Below, one piece after another: positions 38,101 through 50,100 of a stretch of DNA of 64,000 nt. How positions within the stretch are numbered: the stretch's first letter is position 1; each line of letters begins with the position of its first letter. Below the pieces are notes generated by a model. The model made no database searches and was not told where the DNA came from. It worked only from the letters and a program-made list of their open reading frames with translations. Source of the stretch: Perognathus longimembris pacificus (lineage: Eukaryota; Chordata; Mammalia; Rodentia; Heteromyidae); assembly GCF_023159225.1 (NCBI RefSeq), contig NC_063161.1:72320767-72384766 (forward strand). Direction: 5' to 3'. The translations under genes were made by a program, and so were the position numbers.

Positions 38101-41100
38101 GGAGCTTAAGGCTGTAGGCTAGCCTCTGCAGAGGCAGAGATCAGAAGGATTGTGGTTCAAAGCTAGCCTGAGCAAGAAATTGGTAAGATCTCATCTTAAC
38201 CAACAAGTCAGGCATGGTAGTGTATGTCTTTACACTGCTATGCAGGAGATGGTAGAGAGGGGGATTGTATTCCAAGGCTGGCCCAAGGCAAAAGTGTGAG
38301 ACAATATATTTTTTAAAAAACCAAAAACTAGGGGCTGGGAATATGGCCTAGTGGTAGAGCACTCGCCTCCTATACATGAAGCCCCGGGTTCGATTCCCCA
38401 GCACCACATACATATAGAAAATGGCCAGAAGTGGCGCTGTGGCTCAAGTGGTAAAGTGCTAGCCTTGAGCAAAAAGAAGCCAGGGACAGTGCTCAGGCCC
38501 TGAGTCCAAGCCCCAGGACTGGCAACAAAAACAAAACAAATAAACAAAAAAAAAAACAAAAACTAATAGTTCACACCTATCATCTTGGCTACTCAGAAGA
38601 CTGAGCTCTGAGGATCGCAGTTCAAAGCCAGCTTGGGCAGGAAAGTCCATGAGAGTTATCTTCAACGAACCACAGAAATGCCTCAAGTTGAGGTATAGTT
38701 CAAGTGGTAGAGCACCAGCCTTGAGTGGAAAAGCTCAGGGACAGCACATGGCTGGGGTGTGCGGCTCAGGTGGTAGCGCATGCACCACTTAGCCAATCCA
38801 AAGTCCCAAATTCAGACTCCAGTTCTGCCCCTCTCCAAAAGAAAAGGCCCAAGGCCACAGTGTGCGATTGGAGCTTTTTCTCTGTCTCTGTCTGTCTGTC
38901 TGTCTGTCTCTTTCTCTCTCATCTTGGGCCCCAGTTTCCAGCTCACGGTGGAGATGTTCGACTACCTGGAATGTGAATTGAGCCTCTTTCAGACCGGTGA
39001 GTCACCGCCCTGGGCACCAGGCTGGACAGCGGGCATCAAGACAGCAGATCCTGCTGCCTCTGCTAAAACCCTGCCAAGAGTACAGCTATATTCTTAGCTC
39101 TGTGATCACACCTGCAGCCTCAGCTGGTCTGAGTCCCTCATAAGCCGCACCACCCCCTTCTCCCCATTGTCTCCACCTCATCTTTCCATGACAGGCTCCC
39201 CTGCTTTCTGGGACCATTTCTTGGCAAGGGTTCAAATCAGAAAATGTTCTGCACGATAGACATTCTCACACAGCTTGGTTAGAAGCTGCTGCAGTGGGAC
39301 TCTGCATCCCTCATCCTATTACAGAGTCCTTCAGTGCCAGGCCTGCGACGAGTGGCACACTCCTTCACACTCAGCACGGGACACAGGCAGGGAAGCACCA
39401 GAAAGATCCAGAAGCTTAGATCCAGGCCAGCACTGGATCCAAGCAGTCCTGATCCAAGCCAGTGGAGGTGGAGCACAGATTTTGGATTATAACTCCCATC
39501 TGCGAAACACCATGTAGTATGGGCTAGCCTGGATCTTGATCCTCCTACTTCAGCCTCCCAAGTGCTGGGATTACCGGCATACACCACCATGCTCAGCTCT
39601 CAGACATTTTCCAGATAGCTGTGTGTGAACAGCGTACTTCAAGAACATTGCCATCCTCAGAATTCTATTGAGGGCCCTTCTCCAGCTTCTGAAGAGTGCT
39701 AAAGTTGGAGGAACCCTGAGGTAGCAAATGGAGCTTGCAGCCACGCTTGCCTGCCACGGTCACCCAGGTGCCCCATGCTCTCCCAAGCTAATTAAAACAG
39801 GGTGTAGGGGGAGCTGCTGTTCACCATCCCCAGTGCATGCCATCCCATCCCAAGCTGAGAAGACATAATGTGTCTGGGCAGGCATGTGGTGGCCCAGAAA
39901 GATGGCATCACTTTTCCCGGCCACACAGCCGTGGCCAATGACTGGCACCACAGAGCCTTCTGGGAAGGCCCTGAGAGAGCTGGTGTGTTCCTGCTGGAGC
40001 CAGAGCCTAAGGAAACAGTAGATGAAGACGGCTTCCTTCTAATCTGTGTCAAGAAGAGAAGATGCCTTTAGTTAGAACAGTGTCTATGGGATATGTGTGT
40101 ATATGTGTGTGTGTGTGTGTGTATGTATGTATATATACGTATATATATGTATTATACGTATTATATACATATATATACAAGTGTGCATATATTAGCTGCC
40201 AGACTAAGCTAGTTACAGGGATCCTGCAGTCAGGGTAGGCTCTGGCTCCCCTCAGGGCAATTTCACATGCAGGGCAGGTGGGGCATCAGGGAAAGCCATG
40301 CCCTTGCCAGCCAGGCACTGTCTCTAGACTAGACAGTGGGCAGCCCATGAAAGAAAGAAATGAAGGGCCGGGTGTGGTGGTGCATGCCTGTATTCCCAGC
40401 ACTTGGGAAGTTGAGGCAGGAGGATCTCGAGTTCACAGTCAGTCATGCTGGGCTACAGAGTGAGACCTCTAGTCTCAAGAAACCAAAAAAGCCCGACAGT
40501 GGTGGCTATGCCTGTAGTCCTACTCAGGAGGCTGAGATCAGAGGATCATGGTTCAAAGCCAGCCTAGGCAGGAAAGTCCGTGGGACTCTTCTCTCCAATG
40601 ACCCAGCAAAAAGCTGGAAGTGGAGCTGTGACTCAGTGGTAGAGCTCCATCCAGCCTTGAGCAAAAAAAGCTCAGACAGTGCCCAGGCCCTGAGTTCAAG
40701 CCCTAGTAGCAGCACAATTAAAAAAGGAAGGAGAAGGAAAGCCCTGCCAGGGGTGAGCAATGACCTGTGGCCAGCCCAGTGTCCATTTGCGGAGCTGGGT
40801 GAGGAGGGGTTTCCAGAGCAGGAAATTGAAGAACAACTTCATTTCTGGACATGGAAAAGCAGAAGAAGGCAGTGTCTGCTGACTGGCCAGCCTTTCACCC
40901 CACGATCTCCCCTGTTCCCACCCCTACCCCGGGCCTTGGGGATCCCCAGTGGGCACCAGGGCTTCTGCGCCTGCCCTGTGGGTCTTCCAGCTGGCTTGGT
41001 GACAACAGAGGACAGGATGACCACTGACCGCTCACCCAGGAGAGGAAGGAGGGGCTGCCATATCCACCACTCTTGCTCCGTATAAAACAGGGCTGCTGGG

Positions 41101-44100
41101 GCTGGGGATATGGCCCAGTGGCAAGAGTGCTTGCCTCGAAAACAAGGCTGCCTTAAATAAGGTCCCACCTCCCCATTAGACCAGAGACCTCCAAACTATT
41201 ATAACCCTGTGTGTATATGTTGATGAATGTGGTTGTGGTGCTGGGCTTGAACTCTCTGGGCCTTGAGTTCTCATTCAGCTTCTTTGCTCATGGCTGGTGC
41301 TATACCGCTTGAGCCACGCCTCCAGTCTGATATTTTGCTGGTTAATTGGAGATGGGGTCTCTTGGTCTTTCCTCCCCAGGCTGGATCTACCATCCTCTAG
41401 ATCTCAGCCTGCTGAGTAGCTGAGATGCCAGATGTGAGTTACCTGTGCCAGTCTTGTTTTAGGTTTTGGAATCAGAAGCTGCATGGGAGGCCTTGGAAGC
41501 TAACTGTGCACAGGTGGCAGCTCCTGTGCACACGCATTCCTTGGTGGGTGGCGGGCTCCTGCCTGGTGCCTCTGCAGAGCCCCCCATGACTACCTGGGTC
41601 ACCTGTTGCTTGCCAGTGTTCAGCTCCCTGGATATGTCACGCTCCGTGTCGGTGACGGCGGCGGGGCAGTGCCGCCTGGCCCCCCTTATCCAGGTCATTC
41701 TGGACTGCAGCCACCTGTACGACTACACCGTCAAGCTCCTCTTCAAGCTCCACTCATGTGAGTAGCTGGGCCAGGGCCCAGCCTGCCCAAGTTTTAGGGA
41801 GCCCAAAGTCCAGCTTCTGAGGTACCTAGTGTGGCCCGTAACAGCCCCCCGTCCCCCATCACCTGTCATGCTTTGCTGTGTCACTATCAGCAAGGGCTGG
41901 GCAGAGAAGCACTCACCCAGCGTGTGTAAGGCCCCAGCCCAGTGGCCCATCACTGTTTTGCTTCGCTCATTTTCAGAGAGTCTCAGGTGTTTACTTTGGG
42001 CTGGCCTTGGACCTTAAGATTTCCTACTCTGCCTCCCACATAGCTAGGATTATGGGTGTGAAGCACCAGGCCTAACTTGGCTGAGATAAGATCTTGCTGA
42101 CTCTTTGTCTAAAGCAAGTAGCTAGGATTAGAGGTGTGTGCTACCCTGCTAAGTCCATACCTTACACATGTACTTCCCTGGATATACCAAATGAATGTGT
42201 CACCCCTTCAAAAACAACACTTACATTTGAAAATAAGTATGGTGTGGTGGGATACACCTCTGATCCCTGCTGCCTGGGAAGCTGAGGCAGGATTTCTGGG
42301 GTCCAGGAGTTCAAGGCCAGCCTGGAAGAAGTTAAAGGAAGGAGGAGGAAAGGACAGAGAAGAGACTTAAAACACTTACAATGAAGTGTAAGCTATGTTA
42401 GTATTCCAAGCTGAGGTTCAGATTGTCCCAAGTCTGGAAGGCCATGGGCTTGTGGACAGCCAGCTTCATCACCAGGGGTGGGGACCAAGACTCAAACCCC
42501 AAAGTGCCCACACAGGACAGCACCCCCCCCCATCCCTCCACACCTTGGTCCGTGCTGTTATATTTGGACCACCATGGTGTCTTCTGCCCCTAACTGCTTC
42601 CAGTTCTCTGCAGGTCTCCCCGCCGACACCCTACAGGGCCACCGAGACCGCTTCATGGAGCAGTTCACAAAGTAAGCGACCCCTGAACAAGAGCCCCTGC
42701 TTTGAAATCCTTCACAGGTAGAATTGTCTGCATGGGGCTGGGCACTATGGCATACCCCTGTAATCTCAGCACTTAGGAGGTTTAGGTGGGAGGATTACAA
42801 GTTCCAGCCTACTCTGGACTGTGCAGTGAAACCATCTCAAGGTAATTGTTGCTGGGCACCATGGCTTCAGCCCAGCCACTTGGGAAGTGAAGAACAGGGA
42901 GGGAGGTTCGAGGCCAACCCAGGTAGAAGAAAGTTTGTGAGATTCCATCTCAGACAATGGTTGAGTGTAGTGGCAGACACTTGGCATCCCAGCCCTAGGG
43001 GAAGCACAGGGTCCAGGCATCGTGGTGCCCGCTTGTCACCTCCACTAGGAAGCACAGGTAGGAAGATCTCAGCCCAGGCCAGCCGAGCATCTCACCAGAA
43101 CTCACCTGGAGAGTAACCAGTGGTACAGCACCTGCTTCATAAGGAGGAAGCTCTGAGTTCAATTCCTAGTACTCCCAAAGAGCAGAGGAAAAGCAAGAAA
43201 CCGCAGCACGCCTGGCAGAGCACGTGCTGCCAGACATGAGGGTGCCAGGGCCTGCACCCTGGGTTCAGGGCTACCCTGGGTTCAGTGCTCTCAGGCCGCA
43301 ATCACCATTTGTCCTGCTCCATCCACATTCCCATACTCCAGCCTCTGCTGCCCTTGCCCTCGCCTTCACTCTCACCATGGAGGACTTTCAGACTCCCAAC
43401 CTCCATCCTGCCCTGCTTGCTCCCTCTGCACCAAGCAAGCACAACCACCCAACGCCACCTCAGGCCACCCATGTGTGGCTCTCCTGGCTGGGCCCACCCC
43501 ACCCAAACCTCTCAATCACAGTTTCCTATTTGCCTGGCCTGCACTTGAGTTCTGCTTTTTTGTGTGCGTGTGTCCTGGTCCTGCGGCTTGAATTCAGGGC
43601 CTGGGCTCTATCCCTGAGCTCTTTTGCTCCAGGCTAGTACTCTGTCACTTGAGCTACATTTCCACTTCTGGCTTTTTGGTGGTTCATTGAAAAGTCATGG
43701 ACTTTCCTACCTGACCTGGCTTTGAACCACGATCCTCAGACCTCAGCCTCCGGAGTAACTAGGATTATAGGCATGAGCCATCAGCACCTGGCTTCTGCTT
43801 TTTTATTTCTTTGAACCAGTAGTATTTTTATTCCTTTGAACCAGTTCTTGATCTCAGGGCCTTAACGAGCTCTTGCTTAGCTTTTTCACACGTGGCTGGT
43901 GCTTTATCCCTTGAGACACACCTCCAGCCTGGCATTTTGCTTGTTGATTTTGGAGATAAGAGACTTACTGGCTCTTCTGTTTGAGCTGGTTTTGATTGGC
44001 TTCAGTCCACAGACCTCAGTCTCCTGAGTAGTCAGGATTACAGGCATGAGCATCAATCAGCACCCAGTGCCTGTTTATCTATTTGTCCATGTCTGTGACC

Positions 44101-47100
44101 CCTAAGCTGGAGTTGGCTGCTTTCCCAGGGTCAAAGGGCAGTGGGCTTGAACTCATTTCTGGTCCCCTGGTTCTTCTGCAGAGGCTTTGTAAACATTCTA
44201 TAATGAATGACTTACTAAAGCCCAGTAGACAGGCCCTGCCTCTCATTTCCTGGAATGGTCAATTCCAGTAGCTTGTGAAAGCAGTGGCCTATTCCCGTTG
44301 GCATGAGCCCAGCAACCCGGCCTTGTGGTCAGTGCCTGTACTTAGGAAAACGTCTCCTGGGGTTAGATGCCGTGCCCTTGCCTCCCCAAAGCCCTGCTGT
44401 ACTTGAATTCAGGGAAAGCAGCCGTGCAGTCTGTGGCACCCAAGCTTGGGGTCTGAAAGGCTGTCCTGAGACCCCAGATTTCGTTGTTGGGGCTGAGCTG
44501 GAGAATGTTCTGTCACCACTGAGATCCATGACCCTGTCACTCCTCAGTATATCTCATTCTGGAGCTGGGAATGTGACTTAGTGGTAGAGTGCCTGCCTAG
44601 CATGCATGACGCCCTAGGTTCGATTCCTCAGCACCACATAAACAGAAAAGGCCAAAAGTGGCGCTGTGGCTCAAGTGGTACAGTGCTAGCCTTGAGTGAA
44701 ATGAAGCCAGGGACAGTGCTCAGGCCCTGAGTTCAAGCCCCATGACTGGCAGAAAAAAACGAAAAAGAAAAAAGACTATCTCATTCTGAGTGGTCTTGCA
44801 TTTCTAGGTTTTCAGTGTTTTGTTCAAAATAGAGAAGGGGCTATATTCAGTGGCTCATGTCTGTAATCCTAGCTACTCAGAGGCTGAGATCTAACTATCA
44901 CAGTTCAAAGCCAGCCTGGGTAGGAAAATCTGTAAGACTCTTACCTCTGCTTAACCACCAAAAGCTGAAAGTATAGTTGTGAATCACATGGTAGAGCCCT
45001 AGCCTTGAGCGCAAAAGCTCAGGGACAGCACCTAGACCCTGAGTTCAAGCTCCAGGAATGGCACCAAAACAAGAGGAGGAAGGAAAAAAGGGACAAGGGG
45101 AAAGAAGTGTTGGTGTGATTGTGGGGCTGCTAGGTTCCTGCAGTCCTCCCCTCCCAAGATGGGGAGTGATTGCCCCCAACAAGTTTTCCTGGGTGCCTGC
45201 TATGCCAGCTGCTGCAGTCAGTGGATCTCAGCTGTCAGCTCTTTGTTCTCATGGAGCTGCCCATAGCTCAAGAACAAAAGAAATTTGTTCCTCCAGCTCA
45301 CTGGTTTAACTTCCCAGAAAGTGGCTTCTTTTTCTTTTCCAGTGATGGGCATGAAATGAACCCAGGGACTCGCAAATGCTACTTCCTCACCACTGAGCTA
45401 CTTAACCTAGGTACCCTTTCCCTTTGTTTTTTAAATTTTTTATTTTATTTTGCCAGTCCTGGGGCTTGGACTCAGGGCCTGAGCACTGTCCCTGGCTTCT
45501 TTTTGCTCAAGGCTAGCACTCTACCACGTGAGCCACAGAGCCACTTCCAGCCTTTTCTGTTTATATGGTGCTGAGTAATGGAATCCAGGGCTTCATGCAT
45601 GCTGGGCAAACACTCTACCACTAAGCCACATTCCCAGCCCCTTCCCCTGTTTTTTATGCTGGTCCTGGGGCTTAAATTCAGGGCCTGGGCATTGCCAGCT
45701 CAGTTGTTGTGCCAAGTCGCGAAACCACCACCAAGAAGACCACCAAGACTCAGACATTCCGAAATGCAAAAGCAAGGCAAGGCTTTATTTAAGCGAGCTG
45801 CAACTCGGGCCTCGTCCTACCCACCAACACAGCGGAGGTTAGGAGGGAGCCCCGAGCTGTGATTACACAGGGCTTATAAAGGCAAAGGACAAGGTTACAA
45901 GAATCAGGTGTTCAAGCAAGCAAGATTAGGACACAGGTACAAATCTGATTGGCTCAGGGTTCGATTCTGAAATGGGGTTCACGTGGTAAAATGGGGCCTG
46001 ACTTCAAAGTCTGGCACTTCACAGTCACTGCCTTCTTTTGGTTTGAACTCAAGGTTATATTTGCTAGGCTAGCACTCCACCACTTGAGCCATGCCTCCAG
46101 CCCTGGTTTTTGTTGGTTTGTGAGTTAAGAGTCTCATTCCCACCATAGTGTGTGCCTGGACTGCTATCCACCTATTTTAGGCTTTGTGTCACTGCTGGGA
46201 TTACAGGTGTACCTGTAGTCACCATGGATTACATCTGTGGAAACAAGGCATTTTCCTGCCCCTGCTGGCCTGAAAATGTGATCCTCTTAATCTGAGCCTC
46301 CCATATGCTTGAGGGGACAGATGGCATGTCATGGTACCCAGTTTTGGGTTGAAAAGATAGAGGGGTCTCAAACTTCTACCTGGGCTGGCCTCCAAACATG
46401 GTCCTCCTGATCTCAGCCTCCTAAGAAGCTAGGATCACAGTTACTTCCTTTTAATGCTCCTTGAAGCCAAATTGCCAGCAGTGTGAATTGTCCTTTACCA
46501 CTGCATAGCTGTCATAATTAAAGCCGTACAGGATGGGACTGCAAGGGGCTGCCTTGTCCCCAGTGCCCGACCTCCTCCTCCGCAGGTTGAGGGACCTGTT
46601 CCACCGCTCCAGCAACCTGCAGTACTTCAAGCGGCTCATTCAGATCCCGCAGCTGCCTGAGGTGAGCGCTCCTGGCCTCGTGCTGAGGGCTGCCGGTGCT
46701 ATGGGGTCCAGGGACCCCTCAGATAGGCTGGTAAGGCATGTGGAATGGTGTCTCTCTCCTCCTCAGAACCCCCCGAACTTCCTGCGAGCCTCAGCTCTGT
46801 CGGAGCACATCAGCCCAGTGGTGGTGATCCCCGCTGAGGCCTCATCCCCTGACAGTGAGCCAGCGCTGGACAAGGGGCACCTGGTGGACGTGGATACCAC
46901 CCGGCAGGTGTGGACGTGTGGACCCCAGGCGGGAATTGCTCCCTATCTTGTTTCAGGGATGCTGGTGTGGGAGGCCCCAGGGCTGGCACATTGGCTCTTG
47001 TCAGGTTTGGTCTTTTGGGGGAGACAGTACTGAGATTTGAACCCAAGGCCTTTACCCCTTGAGCCACGCCCTCAGTCCTTTTTGTTTTAGTTTGTTTTTA

Positions 47101-50100
47101 CCAGATAACATCTTATTTTTGTGTTTTGGTTTTTTTTGTTGTTGTTGTTTGTTTTTGCCTAGACCAATCTCAGACATGATCTTCTTGCTGCTTTTTCAAA
47201 TAGCTTGGGTTACAAGTGTGTACTGCCACACTTGTTTATTTTTGAGATGAGGTCTCACTGGGTTGCCCAGGCTGGTTCTGCATTCGTAGGCTCCATGATC
47301 CTTGGGCATCTGCATCTCGAGGGCCTGAGACACTGCTAACATGGCTGAGACTTCCATCAGGAGCCCGACTGAGAGTCCTGCTCTGCTTCCTGGAGAGAGA
47401 AAGATCGGGGGCGGGCCTGAACCAAGTCAGAAATGGGAAAGCTTGGGGTTTCTTTTTGCTTGATTTGTCTGGTGGTACTGGGGTTGGAACTCGTGGCCTT
47501 TTGCTCGCTCAGCAGATGTTCTACCACTTGAGTCCTTTTTGCTTTGGTTATTTTTCTAGTCTAGTCTCACAGTTTTGTCTGGGCTGGCTGGACTGTAGTT
47601 CTCCTGTTTATACTTCCCACACGGCCAGAGTAACAAACCCAAACTACCACACCCAGCTTTTTTTATTTCTTAGTTGGTCTTGATGGGGTTTTGAAAACAT
47701 TTTGCCTGGGCTAGCCTTGAACTGCAATCCTGCCAGTCCCCACTTCCCAGGTAGCCAGGATTACAGGGGTGAGCTACCTCACCCAACAAAGCGGGAATTC
47801 TTTCACGTCACCCACTAACCTGCCTGGATGTCTCCTTCTCTGACTTTCTCTGGTTGGGCACCGCAGACCTTGTTTGACGACAAGTTTGATGGCATCTTTG
47901 GCAGTTCGCTGAGCAGTGATCCCTTCAACTTCGACAGTCAGAACGGCGTGAGCAAGGATGGGAAGTGAGTTTAAGGCCCAGCTCCACCTCCCAACTCTGC
48001 CCAGGGAGGAATTCTCCTAGCCTTGCCCTCAGCCTCCACTCCTTACTCCCAGTCCTCCTGATCCCACGGGGAAGGGGTCAGGGGCCACCTCTCGTGGGCA
48101 TCAGAATTTGCATATGTACAGCTGATATTGGATGTGCCACACTCACTTGCAGTGTTGACACCCTTTCCAGAGGTGCAGCTGCCCAGGACATGGCAGCTAG
48201 GGGCAGGAGGTGGTGGCACAGTATTGTTTCTGACTAACAATGGGAGGTGCTGGGCACCGGTAGCTCATGCATATAATCCCAACTACTTAGGAGACAGATC
48301 TGAGGATCATGGTTCATAGCCAGCCCCAGGAAGAAAGCCCATGAGACTCTAATCTCCACTAAACTAAAAACAAAACAAAACAAAACAAAAAAACACAAAA
48401 CACCAAAGTATAACTGTGGCTCTAGTTGTCACTAGCCTTTGTGAAAAGCCTCAGGGATGGTGCACAGGACCCAGGTGCAGCACCAGAAATTAAAATACCA
48501 AAGGGAAGTATATGACTGCCCACATTCCCAACAGATGCAATTTATTTTCTCAATTATTCCATTGTCCATCCACAGTTGATTGAACTCATGAATTTGAATT
48601 TTTGGATGGGGAATGGTTTGCGTGATTTGGTGTCAAAGCATTTTCCCAATGTGAACACTGGCTTTGAGCTGGGGTCCTCATGCCTGCTGGGCAGGCACTG
48701 GGCTGCACCTCCGGCCTTCCACCTCTGCCCCATCTCCACCCACACACTCAGGACAGCATGCAGTGGGAGCTGACCACTCCTTCTCTCCTCAGGGACCACC
48801 TGATCGAGCAGCTGTACAGAGAGATCCGTGGGCTCACGACACAGCTGGAGAAGGTGAAGGCAGAGGTGCGTTCAGGGGCCCAGGTTGCTCTAGTGCCTCC
48901 CTGGCATCTAGCCAGCTTTTATATTAATCTCAGGACTTGTGGTACTGGTTGGACCACAGCCCAAGGAGGGTTAACTACTACAATTGCCTCATGTCCATGA
49001 CATAGGCCTTCAGGATATAGCTAAGCCATGTGCCAGTATTGCCTTTGTGACCCCATAGGTCAGCTCCCTATAAGGAAGACCCCATTCTTGTCATGAAACC
49101 CTAAGAGGAATTTGGCTTGGAGGCCACTGGAGAGGCAGAGATCAGGAGGATCTCTGAGGCCAGTCTGGGAAAAAGTCAGCAAGACCCCATCTCAACCAAT
49201 ATGGCAGACCAAATGGCACATACCTGGGATCTCAGCTCTGCAAGGGGTATAAATAGGAAGATTGTGGTCACGGACAAAAGACTTTAAGACCTGATCTTTT
49301 TAAAAAGCAAAGAAGCAAAAAGGCTGGAAGTATGGTTCAGTAGCATGGTGCCCGCCTTTTAGAAGGTAAAGAGTCCTGAGTTCGGTTCCCAGTACTGCCA
49401 GGAGCCTGTAGTTGGGGATGGTGGCGGCCATCTGCAGTCCCTGGTGCTGTCTTTGCACCTGCCTCTCAGAACCATGGCCAGCTAGAGGATGACCAGACCA
49501 CAGGGAGACCCAGCATTCTTGTCCCTCCCCCCTCCTGCTCACCCATGGCCGTCCCCAGGCCAGTGTGTCCTAGGCCACAGGACCCTGTTTTAACTCCTGT
49601 TGTGGCAGGCAGTGTCTTGGGGTGACACATTCTTCTGTGTCCTCTTGGGGGACTAGTTGAGATGTGTAGTCACCTCTGGGTATCCATGGTGGAATTACAC
49701 AGGGGACCCTGTGGATGCCATTACCCCCGTGCCCAAGTTGTGTACCCAAACCTGTGTGTCCTCACCAGGCCCAGGGACACAACACAGGGTCTGAGCTGTA
49801 CAGACAGTTTTTAGACTACCATATTCCTTAAAGAATAGTGACAAGAGCCGGGTGCTGGTGGCTTACACCTGTAATCCTAGATACTCAGGAGGCTGAGATC
49901 TGAGGATTGCAGTTTGAAGCCAGCCCTAGCAGAAAAGTCCCTGTGAAACTTTTATCTCCAATTAACCACTCAAAAACCAAAAGTGCACTATGGCTCAAGT
50001 GGTAGAGTGCTAGCCTTGAGAACAAAGAGGCTCAGGTACAGCACCCAGGCCCTCAGTTCAAGCCCTATAACCAACACAAAAGAAAAAAAAAGTGATGGGC

